Position numbers and translations under genes: made by a program
Notes under the pieces: model-generated
Database searches by the model: none
The model's input: only the letters and a program-made list of their open reading frames with translations
What the model was told of the DNA's origin: nothing
In this document: positions 48,464-59,335 of the stretch, one piece after another
Position numbering within the stretch: the stretch's first letter is position 1
Layout of the letters: each line of letters begins with the position of its first letter
Source of the DNA: Eremomyces bilateralis CBS 781.70
Lineage: Eukaryota; Ascomycota; Dothideomycetes; Eremomycetales; Eremomycetaceae
Assembly: GCF_010015585.1 (NCBI RefSeq)
Contig: NW_022985081.1
Span: forward strand, 106,521 to 170,520
Reading direction: 5' to 3'
Length of the DNA stretch: 64,000 bases

Positions 48464-49100
48464 TGATTCGAGGACAACAGGTCGAGTTAAGGTCGCAAAG
48501 TGGGGGTTAACTCCTGTTTCAGGGTTCGGGCTCGCCCTACGGCGCTTGGGAATCATGGCTTCTGTCAATGAGGTATTGGCGTCGCGCCAGAGATACGGAC
48601 TCGAATAGAATTCCGACACGGCTACGTCCAGGTGTTGGGGAGGTTCAAAATGGATGATCATATCCAAATATTAATGAAAATCTAATATACACAAATACAC
48701 ATCTATCATCTCCGATCATTCCAGTCGTAACCCTCGTGAAGCCCATGGAGCAATGAGCATGCCACGATAACCATCCACGGCCACCATTGTACGGCCCGAA
48801 AGTTGGGATCCGAGCCACCGACACTTTTCCAAACTGTGAATTCCTCTCATTCGTGCCATTTCGTCTTATATGCTCCATTCGATAAGGTATTCCTTCCAGG
48901 CAACCACAACACGTGGCAGGCCTCCAGCAGGTGCTTGAACGAGAGCAGGTTCGTAGTACAACCACGCCTTGCTGCTAGAAGTTACGGTCCTGGTCTATAT
49001 TTTATGCCGCCCGCAATCCGGCTGTTGCCAGATTAGTCAAACTTGCCACCAAGCGCGATAGCGATGTGTATCGGTGCAGGGTCGAAGGCGACTAAAAATG
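48464..49100. other. Intergenic region, 0.6 kb
   Basis: It lies between the 3' ends of cwc21 and the small F-box-like gene. Overlapping short frames only (<=118 codons); nothing recognised. Confidence 0.4.
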
Positions 49101-49577
49101 TCACTGCAGTGCTGGATTCGCCGCATACAGCATTCGCATATAAGATTGCAGGTCAAGTTGCTGGACAAGCCGGCGCCAGTGAAGCATGGGATACGCCGCG
49201 ATGGCAAAATTGATCTGGTCCTTCGGATGCAGATGCCGGAGGATGTTGAGAAGGACCTCGTTCGGCAGCATCCCCTTCGCCAAGGGGTTCTCATTCCAGC
49301 CGTTCGGCACCCAAAAGTCCGGTTCGAATTTTCCCGTGTTTTTATGGATGCCGATCGCATGGAAGAGGCTGAGGGGCGGGACGATCTCGGAATGCTTGAG
49401 ACGCATGAAATCATAGCATGCGAAGACCAGTGCCATGAATTCGTGGGGCTTGAGGTGGTCGATGACACATCGTCGCAATTCCGGAGGGAGGTCGAAGAAT
49501 CGGAACGCGTTCTTGGATCTCCTAAATGGGCCCGGCCGTCTTAGTGCAAGGATATTGGAAAGGCTATCCGGAGCCAT
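49101..49577 (-). CDS. Small F-box-like protein
   Basis: An intronless frame; starting at MAPDSLSNIL (49577) gives 158 aa, or 164 aa from the Met at 49595, which would overlap the stop of the next gene. The segment FRFFDLPPELRRCVIDHLKPHEFMALVFACYDFMRL looks like an F-box. A second, similar segment (GMLPNEVLLNILRHLHPKDQINFAIAAYPMLHWRRL) suggests a tandem F-box-like pair or a fold of related helices. No substrate-binding repeats follow, so this could be a truncated F-box protein. It starts just 10 bp after the stop codon of the upstream same-strand gene. Coding status is probable but unproven. Confidence 0.55.
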   Translation of the reverse strand: MAPDSLSNILALRRPGPFRRSKNAFRFFDLPPELRRCVIDHLKPHEFMALVFACYDFMRLKHSEIVPPLSLFHAIGIHKNTGKFEPDFWVPNGWNENPLAKGMLPNEVLLNILRHLHPKDQINFAIAAYPMLHWRRLVQQLDLQSYMRMLYAANPALQ

Positions 49578-49587
49578 GATGGATTTT

Positions 49588-50354
49588 TCAGTCAACGTGC
49601 GGCTTGGTGGATTCAGATCGCGGTGACAGGATCGAATATGCCTTCTTAGCGACGAACCAGCTTAGGAGCCCGGTCACACAGATGTACACCCCAGTTGGTA
49701 CCAGTGATGCCGGGAGGATATTCAAAAGGTAGGGGTCCAGAACTACGGCAGGTAAGCTTCATGCGACAAATAAGCAGCTGCCAGACTAACTGATATCCAC
49801 AGGGACAGGATAAGGCTTAAGCATCAACTCGGTGTCAGGTGAAATGTATTCAGGAGAAGCCTGGATCCGCAAGAAGTGCTTGGACGTGTGTTTCAATTCG
49901 GGCACTGGCTCCTGGACGATGCAAGAGTAATCACGATTCTCCGAATACAACACCAGTGATTGGATAAGTTCTGGTACCTGGAGGACTTCGGAGATGGACA
50001 GTACGTCGACGTCAATTTTGGTCGGGTACTATTATACGTCAGGAAACGTCGAACGTGATAATCAGTCTTTCCTACTGTGGCAGGCCAGCAAACCCGCACT
50101 TCAAAGCGCTGGCCGATTCGCAGGTTCTCCAGGAGGTACCAGGAGGAATTATCCGGAGCGCTAAACGAAACTGGTAAACTGGCGGGCTCCTGGAGGTGAT
50201 GGGGATGCAGACTGAGCACGTCCAGATCGTCGAGGGTTGGATGGATGTCCAGGATCGGAATGCTGGGCTGAGCGATGAAAACGACCTTCTCGACGTTGGC
50301 CTGGACAAGTAAAACAAAGAGTGTGAGAATGTGGAGAAAGAGAAGTGAGGGCAT
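49588..50354 (-). CDS. Conserved ER-type single-pass protein, possibly Pga1-like (GPI-mannosyltransferase II subunit)
   Basis: Three exons (50076-50354, 49791-50028, 49588-49742; introns 47 and 48 nt) give 223 aa. A signal peptide (MPSLLFLHILTLFVLLVQA) is followed by a beta-rich lumenal domain (SLPVSFSAPDNSSWYLLENLRIGQRFEVRVCWPATYPTKI) and a C-terminal membrane helix (NILPASLVPTGVYICVTGLLSWFVA) with a short basic/Ser tail. The layout fits a type I ER membrane protein. Size and topology resemble yeast Pga1, which assists Gpi18 in GPI-anchor synthesis, but I could not verify the relation, so this is a tentative suggestion. All joins keep frame and extend the same topology. Confidence 0.75.
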
Positions 50355-51001
50355 GATGTCGGTAGGCTTCAGTTCACCACAGTTTATATGATCATCACAA
50401 CAACACCGTCAAGGGCTGATGAAGCTATCCGAGGGTGACTCTGTGGGTGACTCTGTGGGTGAATCCGTGGGGGGAGGTGATAGTAAAGGGCGAAGCACTG
50501 CATGAACCATTTACAACCCCAATTGCATAGATATCGTTACCGTCAAGATGGAGACAGTAGATTTAGGAACAACTTATCCTGATATATGGATTCTGATATA
50601 TGGTCCCTGATAGTGTATTAGAGAGTGTACCAGTAGAGAGCCGTGAGAATGTAGAGTGAAGATGGGCAACTCCTATCGAGGGCAAGGCCGAAGATCAGCC
50701 ACCGCCCTCGAACGCGCTTTCCTCAGTTGGCTGAGAGTGGAAGTGGAAATGGGGAGGATGGCCCGAGCTTCAAGTACTAGACCCCATCGGGTATGGGCGA
50801 CAACACAATAAACATCCATCGCCATCTCTTCTCCTTATCCCACCGCCTGTTCACAGAATCTCTCTCCATCCGTCTTGAACCCTCTCTCAAGATTCATCCT
50901 TCTTGTATCCCCCTTCCTGTGAGCCATTTACCAGCTCACCATCGCTTTGCCATCCCTCATTCGTCTTCATTCCACTGGATCCCTCCGAATAACCACCCAA
51001 C
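50355..51001. promoter_or_regulatory. Divergent intergenic region with alpha-tubulin promoter and CT-rich leader
   Basis: The region lies between the ER-protein gene and the alpha-tubulin start. A CT-rich tract (about 50818-50960, for example CTCTTCTCCTTATCCC) directly precedes the tubulin ATG and is likely its 5' leader. A 12-bp unit GGTGACTCTGTG occurs three times in tandem (last copy changed) at about 50434-50469. No gene is present. Confidence 0.5.
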
Positions 51002-52728
51002 ATGCGTGAAGTTATCAGCTTGAACGGTAGGGCCCCCACATACGCGCCATGTCCTCACAGAATATGCGAACGATGACTGACAATGTCCTTATATAGTTGG
51101 CCAGGCTGGTTGTCAGATTGCAAACTCCTGCTGGGAGGTATGCGTCCCCTATTCCTCCGTCCATGGACAGCTCGGGATTGGTCGGTTGCTGTCATACGAG
51201 AATCTTTACTAATCCAATTTCCTACAGCTGTACTGCCTTGAGCATGGCATTCAGGTACGCTTGTCTCCTCCGAACCACTCTCATTGTTACCATATGCTAA
51301 TCATCTTTTCGTGTAGCCTGATGGATATCTGACCGAAGAACGTAAAGCTGCCGACGATGACCAGGGATTCAGCACCTTCTTTTCCGAAACCGGTATGTTG
51401 ATATTGATGCTTGCTCGGCCAATATCATGCTGAAAAAGAACCAGGCCAGGGCAAGTACGTCCCCCGCACAATCTACTGCGATCTCGAGCCCAATGTCGTC
51501 GACGAAGTCCGCACCGGCCCGTACAAGAGCCTCTTCCACCCCGAGTACATGATCACCGGAAAGGAGGACGCCTCAAACAACTATGCTCGTGGCCATTACA
51601 CCGTGGGCAAGGAGCTCATTGATCAGGTCTTGGACAAGGTCCGACGTGTCGCCGACAGCTGCTCCGGACTTCAAGGTTTCCTTGTGTTCCACTCCTTTGG
51701 CGGTGGTACGGGTTCCGGTTTCGGTGCCCTGTTGATGGAACGTCTGTCCGTGGACTATGGCAAGAAGAGCAAGCTTGAGTTCTGCGTGTATCCCGCACCC
51801 CAGAATGCGACCTCCGTCGTCGAGCCCTACAACTCGATCCTGACCACCCACACGACCCTCGAGCACTCCGACTGCAGCTTCATGGTCGATAATGAGGCCA
51901 TCTACGACCTGTGCCGTCGCAGCTTGGGCATTGAGCGCCCCAACTTCGAGAACCTCAACCGTCTCATTGCTCAAGGTGAGATATTCTCTTGAAATTGTAA
52001 TCGACAGGTCTAATCCGTATTCCAGTCGTCTCCTCGATCACTGCTTCCCTCCGCTTCGATGGCTCCCTGAACGTCGACTTGAACGAATTCCAGACCAACC
52101 TGGTCCCCTACCCCCGTATCCACTTCCCGCTCGTCGCCTACTCACCCATCGTCTCGGCTGCCAAGGCGTCTCACGAATCCAACAGCGTCCAGGAGATCAC
52201 CTCGAATTGCTTCGAGCCGAACACCCAGATGGTCAAGTGCGATCCCCGCACCGGGAAGTACATGGCAACCTGCCTGCTGTACCGTGGCGATGTGGTGCCA
52301 AAGGATGTCCATGCCGCCGTGGCGACCCTCAAGACCAAGCGCACCATCCAGTTCGTCGACTGGTGCCCCACTGGCTTCAAGATCGGTATCTGCTTCCAGC
52401 CCCCGCAGACCGTTCCGAGCGGCGACCTTGCCAAGGTCAACCGTGCTGTGTAAGTCCCCTTGGAAATCCATGATGAGATGGGTTAGCTAACTTGCATAGC
52501 TGCATGCTTTCCAACACCACCGCCATCGCCGAGGCCTGGTCTGCGCTGTCCCACAAGTTCGACCTCATGTACTCCAAGCGCGCTTTCGTTCACTGGTACG
52601 TCGGCGAAGGTATGGAGGAAGGCGAGTTCTCCGAGGCCCGCGAGGATCTGGCTGCCCTCGAGAGGGACTACGAGGAGGTCGCGGCGGACAGCCTCGAGGA
52701 TGATGAGGGCCTTGATGCTGAGTACTAG
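51002..52728 (+). CDS. tubA: Alpha-tubulin
   Basis: Seven exons (51002-51026, 51097-51137, 51228-51254, 51317-51392, 51445-51975, 52026-52449, 52500-52728) give exactly 450 aa, the standard length. [34 protein letters not shown], the tubulin signature [25 protein letters not shown] and the C-terminus EGLDAEY, with terminal tyrosine, mark it as alpha rather than beta. It pairs with beta-tubulin in microtubules for mitosis and hyphal transport. Six short introns are concentrated in the first 65 codons, the usual pattern in filamentous fungi. A second alpha-tubulin gene usually exists elsewhere, so the symbol is a best guess. Confidence 0.97.
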
Positions 52729-53034
52729 ACGGCGAAACGTACAGGACCTATATCCCTGTTCAGGTCGGTTCTGATCGTTTTCGCACGCGGAAATCATTTC
52801 TCTGGTACTGGAATGCCTTGAAAGTCGAACTCTAGCGAATCACCCTTTACTCTTGCTTTGTTAAATAGGGAGATGGATTAGAACCGACATCGTTGGTGGC
52901 GAGTAATTCATATCTTAATGAGAGTCCAATTCTACACTACGGATGCCAATGCTTTGGATAAACTTCTCGTGATATGCACATTGGTTACATTCGATCCACC
53001 CAAAACGGCCCATACATCTAGTGCGACCGGCTTT
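52729..53034. other. Convergent 3' spacer
   Basis: These 306 bp lie between the alpha-tubulin and homoaconitase stop codons. Nothing besides the expected 3' UTRs is seen. Confidence 0.4.
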
Positions 53035-55542
53035 TTACTGGTCTGCGATTTGTGCCTTAACCCAAGACTCGAGCCCTCCCTTCGCAATAATCTCCTGCAC
53101 ATTCGGCGGCATCGACCCCACCTTCACATCCCACTCCTCCCCGCCGGCCTCTTTCACCAGCACCCGACTCCTCCGCAAATCCCACGTCAGCATCCACCCT
53201 GTCCGCACCGTCCCCTTCTTCTCCGCGAACGCCGCCCGCAGCTTCTCCACCACCTTCGGACACTCCACGCCCAGCAACCCGTTGTTGATGCTGTTCCGCG
53301 CGAAGATGTTCCCAAAGCTCCCTGCGACCACCAGCGGGATTCCCTTGGCTAGGATGGCGGTGGCGGCCTGCTCGCGGCTGCTGCCACAGCCAAAGTTGAA
53401 GCCGGAGACGAGGACGTCGCCGGGGCGCGCGATCGAGGCGAAAGCGGTGTCGTAGTTGGACATGACGACTTCGGCCATTGTGTCTTTGGTGACGTTGTCT
53501 TGGTAGGTGTATTTGCCGGGGTAGATGCCGTCGGTGTTGATGTTGTCCGCGTCGCAGAGGACGATCTCGCCGGAGATCTTCTCGGGGAACCCGGGGAGGA
53601 TCTCCGTCAGGTCATCGGCGGTCGGTTCGGCGGGGGGGTTGGAGGGAGTTTTGGCACCAGCTTCGGCAGTCGGCGAACCTTGCTCGGCTTGCTCGCTAGC
53701 GGTCTTGCTGTCCAGTCCCAGGTTCCCGGAGGACTCGACCTGCGCAATGAGGCTGTCCGCCTGGGACACGATACGTTCCAACGCCTCCGCGATGCTCTCG
53801 GTCTTGTGCGCCTCGGGGTGCCGCCCGTCGCCGAAGCCGCGGACCACTTCGGCCGCGCTGCCGCCTTCGAACCAGCCGGGGCCAGCGATGGTACCCTTGA
53901 GCGCGCTCGCGGCCACCACCTCGGGGCTCGCGAGGTACGCCTTCGCGTCGACGCTTCCCATGCGGCCCTTGAAGTTGCGGTTGCTGGCGCTGATGCCCAC
54001 TTCACCGGGCTCGAGAAGACCGGTGCCAAGGCCGATGCAGGGTCCACAGCCGGATGGGAGCTCCATGGCGCCGGCGGACGTCAAGATATCCCAGTCGCCG
54101 GACTCGACGGCGGCGGCTTGCTCGGCGACGGAGGCGGCAGAGATGTACATGGCGACGTGGGGAGCGATCTTGGGGATCGTCCCTTCCGGCGAGGACTCGG
54201 CGGCGGTGCGGAACACACGGGCAGCGGCGGCGATGTCGGAGCGGCGGGAGTTGGTGCACGATACAAGGTAGGCCTTGTTGATCTTGATGTCCTGGCTTTC
54301 GAGCTCCGGGAGCGCGGTGGCCACTTTGACAGAGTTGGGGCCGGAGACGTACGGCGAGAGGGTGGACAGGTCGAGGTAGAGGTACTTCCCGTATTTGGCA
54401 GTTGGATCGGCAACCAGCGGGTCCTCGAAGAGGTCGTTTAATCGTTCGTGGTTGAAGCGCAGTTGCGTTGGGCTCGCGGTGGGGACCGATGTACCGTAGA
54501 TAGCGGCTTCGGTGGCTTGCGCTCGCAGCCATCCTTGCAGCAGCGAATCGATCGGGAAGAGCCCTGACAGTGCGCCCCATTCGGTGGTCATGTTGGCGAT
54601 GGTGAGCCGGTCATCGATTCCGAGGCTTCGCATCGTCTCTTCCGCGCCGGTGAATTCGATCGCATGGTTCAAGACTTCGTCGTTGTTGAACAGACCACAG
54701 AGCGCAACAATGACGTCCTTACCGGTTACACCGGTTGGCAGGATTCCCGTAAAGGTCACTTTCGCAATCGGTGGGATTTGCCACCATGTCCGTCCCGTCG
54801 CCCATATGCTGGCCGCGTCGGTCCTCACGACCGGCGTCCCCAAGCACCCAACTCCACCATACATGTTGCTATGGCTGTCCGAAGCGACAACCAATGTTCC
54901 CGGCCAAGCATAACCCTCTTCCACCATCACTTGATGTCCAATGCCGTGGCCTGCCGGGTAGAAATCGACCCCTTGCGTCTTCGCGAACTCCTCGATCTGC
55001 CGATACTTCTTGAGGTTCGACTCGCTCTTGTTCTGCACGTCATGGTCGAGCGTCATCACCGTCTGCCGGTTATTATGGATCTTCGACGCGCCGATGGACA
55101 TGAACTTCGTCGCGACGGGCCATGAGTTGTCGTGCGTCATGCAGTGGTGTGGGGAGAGCGTGACATAGTCGCCGGACAGGACGCGCTTCCCTTCCGGGAG
55201 GCCGAGGGAAAACTTTTGCACAATCTTCTCGGTCAAGGTTTGCGGGGTTTGCGTGGCAGTCTTGGTTGCGGAGAGGAACGAGGCTGCAATGGGATCCTCC
55301 AGTTGCGATTGGAATGCCCGGACATCTTGTCGCTGTGGCCGGGACGTTGAGAATAGGTGCCTCTGTAGTATGGACGGGTTCGAACGATGTGTGACTCGGT
55401 AGAAAGCAAGTCTTGATGCCCGCGACCACTATAATACAGGTCTCATTAGCTCTAGACAATAGCAGATGTGACGATGTGGAAGTACCAGTTGTCGCTGTAT
55501 GGGCCGGCCAGTTGCCGTCAGCACTCGGTACAATTGCACCAT
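53035..55542 (-). CDS. lys4: Homoaconitase, mitochondrial (lysine biosynthesis)
   Basis: Two exons (55486-55542 and 53035-55428; intron 57 nt) give 816 aa. The first exon [19 protein letters not shown] plus the following Arg/Ser-rich stretch is a mitochondrial presequence. The aconitase fold is complete: [20 protein letters not shown], the 4Fe-4S cysteines Cys410 (SCTNSRRSD), Cys480 and Cys483 (SGCGPCIG), and the swivel-domain active-site loop [10 protein letters not shown]. The enzyme converts homocitrate/homoaconitate to homoisocitrate in the alpha-aminoadipate pathway specific to fungi. The linker between the core and swivel domain (residues about 590-650) is long and rich in Ala, Glu and Pro. 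The downstream Met at 55236 would lack the presequence, so the spliced start is preferred. Confidence 0.94.
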
Positions 55543-56305
55543 TTTCAGCTCGCAGTGACCTAACAACAGGCCAATTCAGGGTGAAGTCACTCCTGAATCT
55601 ACAATGGGTAGAGCAAAATATGAATGGCGAAGTCATAGCAACCGGGAACAAAACTTTCCAGTGATTCCCGAGGGCATCTCAAGCAGTTCAGCCAATCAGA
55701 GTTCAGCTGATTCAACAACGCCATCATGAGATTCAGTTGAGTGATTTTCTAGCTTCATTTGATATGCGTTTAAATAATACTGGTACTTCGTTCGAGATGC
55801 TCTTATGGATCGAAAACATTTATACACGCCCCTTGAACCCAATTCACATAAGAAATATGGTGGGAGCACCAGTTCCAGGCCTCATCCATCAGGGTAAGAT
55901 TCCGGAGTAATAGGCTGAGTGTCGTTTCTGAACATTGAGCTATCATTTCCATATCTCCTGATTAATACGGCACCTATCTAGAACGCCATGATATGCAGTT
56001 GGGTATCTATTGGTATTGAAAACATTGGCAATTGTCCAATTCCCTTCTCGTGAATACAAATATTCCGACGCCTAAGTAGGACTGTTGAGTGGCCAACGAC
56101 AATGCCGAGGCTTCGAACCTGGGTGCAGGATTAGGAATCAAGCCATCTTGAACGAGACCGGGAACGGGGGAGTGGAAGTGCGCAGATCAACACCTGTGAA
56201 CCATCTAGGAAGAAGGATACGGAATCGAAATACTTCACATGAGAGGTTCGGTAGCGAGGTGTTCTAAGATGGAGGCCTCCCAAATCACACCGCTCATGCC
56301 TTGTC
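55543..56305. other. Intergenic region, 0.8 kb
   Basis: It contains the homoaconitase promoter (left) and the 3' side of the kinase-vWA gene (right). AT-rich in the centre, with only short open frames. Nothing recognised. Confidence 0.4.
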
Positions 56306-59300
56306 TTAATCGTCGTCATCGTCATCATCAAACAACGGGTCAACAGCCCCAAACAGCATTTTCCAAACGTTCCCATCCGGATATGGCTCGAAGTCGACAT
56401 AATCCCTTCGAAGGCGTCAGCATTTTTAGCAAACCCATGGAGCGTTGTAGCTTACTGTTCTACCCCCCGATTCTTATAGTGCCAATTGAGACGGTCAAGA
56501 CGCTTCAGTCGATCCGTCCCTCGAGAGCTGTCTCCAAACTGAATAAACTGGAGACCAAAGAACCCTTTTTGTTTCCTGAGGGCAGAGACGAACTCAACAA
56601 TTGGTGGTTCCGGGTTGTACTTCTCCGGCCAATCGCCGTCCGTGAAGACGTATATTGTCCTAGGCCTTACGGAGTCTTCGTTGTGGGCATCCACCGCGGT
56701 CCTTAGCTTTTTAAGGAACTCGTTCAGGATCTGACCTAAGCGATGCCGGATATCGCTAGGATAATGACCCTTCTTTGGCTCTTTGGCCCGCACGGCGCTC
56801 AAAAGACTGGTAGAATGCCGTTTATGGATGACATCTAATGTCGATGTAAAGCATAGATCCAGTCCATCAGGGTCATACGGTTTTACAATGTATCCTAACA
56901 CATCCAGGCATTTTTCGACGTCTTGCCAATGCGGCTTCATCGATGATGAGGTGTCGATCAGGAAAACCTTCCGACTCTGTTAGATGGAAAAGGAATGGCT
57001 CGAAAACGGATGACTTACATGATCACGCTTCTCCAATTTACTTTCGAAAGTTTGCAGGTGGGGAAGAACCTCTTTGGCTTGCGATAGCTTCATTAACCGC
57101 ACCTTTTGCTTCTTCCGCCACTTCCGAGCCTCCTTGACGGGAAGAAAGGGGGGTTTGTGATCGAAATTTGTGCCAGAAGGTTCTTTCGAGTTGCGTTTTG
57201 AGCGCCCTCCTACGGACGATTTCTCCTCCGATGGTTCATCCCCTTCTGGGGGAAGTTGGAACGGGGCCCTGGTATCGCGGCCGGTTGGCCGTCTAGAAGG
57301 AGCAACAGCGGCATCTGTAGCAAACAGATTCAGTTTCGGCCGTCGGTTTCTTTGGCTATCGATATTGGATGTGGCCATGTTACGACCCCGCCAGCCCAGT
57401 TTAGGCCCAAATTGCAATTGATTTCCTTCACTCTGCCCATTTCCATCTAGGTGCAGTCCTTGCATCTGGGTATCCGGGTAGACTTGGGAATATCGTTCTC
57501 TTGTTGGCGATGTTTTTAAGATCGGTGACGTTGCAGAAAATCCGGAGACCCTGCGAGTATAGACCCCATCCGGCGACAATGGAGGTCGATCCATCTCGAT
57601 TCCATCTCGCGTCCTGTAGATGGAATCATGGTTCTCGTCCTTCATCCGTGAGCCAGGCTTGTATTGGCTGCCTCCGTTGCTGGCTCCATTGTCATGGCTA
57701 TCTGGAAGTAAATCCCGATCATCTAAGACCGCAGCTTGACGTGTCGGAGTGTGTGGACTGACAGGCAGAGATGACCAAGGCGTCGTCCGTGACCGGGGGG
57801 AAGTAGAAAATGGGCTGTCTCTGTGAGAGCCACGACCATCCTCTAGGATACGGCTGAACGCATTCCAAAGAATAGCTGCACTTTGACGTCGCTCCGATGG
57901 AAGTAACATATCTTCTACCACTTCCAATGCGTCTAGAGTAATCTTGTCGGAGCGTCTGATTTCCTGGCCAAGATCCAGGTGGGTTTTCCGCACGATGTCT
58001 AAAACCCCTTTCCCGTCATGAAAACAATCAGATTCTTCAATATGGCATTTCGAGGTCTGTTCTTTGCGGAGTGCGGTGTATTCTCGGAGCCCATTTGGAC
58101 CTCGAACCACCCAAACGGCGGCTTCACTGAAGATGCAGCCTAGAGACCAGATATCGGTGCTTTTACTCACCTCCAAAGGTTGAGCATAAGCAACTTGGTC
58201 TGGATTATAGCATTCGGGGGGGCCGTATGTACGTGTGACGGTGCCGCTATATCCCACGACATCATCCTCGTCCCGTTGAATACGGCTGAGACCTAGGTCG
58301 GCCAGCTTGAAAAGGAGTTTTCCATCTCGCTTGCACACCAGGATGTTCTCTGGCTTAACATCCTGATGGTGTATACAGTGGGTCGTTTTGTCCTTGAACT
58401 CTAGACAATGGAGAACACGAAGCGCGCGAGTCAGGGGAAGCAATGCTTCCCAAAACTGGAAAATTTCATGTTCTTTAGATAGACTCGCATGCTCTTCGAA
58501 ATAGTTTTTGAGTGTGCCTCCGTTGGCGTATTCCAGGATAAGATGGTAGGTAGGACCGTGAACGAAAGCGCCATAAAATCCGATGATAAGTTCTTCCCGA
58601 TATGCATTCGAGCATCGAATATTTATAAATGCGTCGACCTCGACAGAGAACCTTTCGGATGGCGTGTTAAAAGACTTCAGGACGAATTGATTGTCCTCAG
58701 TGCTGGACTATACCTCCTGTAAGCAATTATATTTTCCAACACTGGAACCGCTTCATACCACTTACTGGAAGGAGATTGTACTCAGGATGAATCGTAATTT
58801 GATGGGTTCTTGAACTGCCATGTTGCTGTCCAATCGGTTTGGCGTCGATAATGGGGAAAATCCGGTTGCTTTCGTACTTTCGACTGCTCCAGTATTCGAT
58901 CTTTGGTGGGCAAAAGTGCCACTGTGATTCGACGAACTTTTTGAAGTCAAGATTCAACGGCCAATGTGCCGGTTTTGTTTGGAACGGAAGATGGCTATCC
59001 GATAAGCTTTCATAAACACAGAAGTGTTCGATATAGGTCCCGTTATTATTATACAGCAGGATAGCGAAGCATTTCAAGTAACTTCGTTTGATTGCTCGTG
59101 TCTGTAGGTCCAAAGGCCTTCTGGTAGGGAATAGTTCGTGGCCGATCGCGACCAATCGCCGCTCGTCGAAATGCTTCGAAAGGGTGCTTTCTGGAACCCA
59201 CCAACTGTTCACATCTTCCAAGCCAGACTCGTGACCTACTACGCCATTTACGCGCTCATCATTCACGACGTCGTGGAATTCGGTAACAGCGCGTTCATAG

Positions 59301-59335
59301 CGGGTGTGTGGGTCGCTATTTGAGCCTTGGGCCAT
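56306..59335 (-). CDS. Protein kinase fused to a von Willebrand factor A domain
   Basis: Four exons (58766-59335, 57019-58707, 56456-56976, 56306-56405; introns 58, 42 and 50 nt) give 959 aa. Residues 1-150 form an unassigned N-terminal domain. The kinase domain runs from about 155 to 440: a degenerate glycine loop (IGQQHGSS), the ATP-binding Lys201 (FVLKSF), catalytic HQDVKPEN with Asp306 (the usual HRD Arg is Gln), DLG with Asp327 and GPPE. A 300-residue Ser/Pro/Arg-rich linker leads to the vWA domain, which starts at VFLIDTSSSM with the metal-site motif DxSxS (761-765) and contains FTDGDW. The tail ends in DDDDDDD. Fungal kinase-vWA fusions are known but of unclear role. The alternative Met at 59374 is possible. 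Confidence 0.88.

Noticed and set aside
53500-54441. 313-codon plus-strand open frame opposite homoaconitase
   Set aside because: It lies fully antisense to a well-supported gene, is Gly/Val/Asp-rich from reversed GC-biased codons, and shows no family features.
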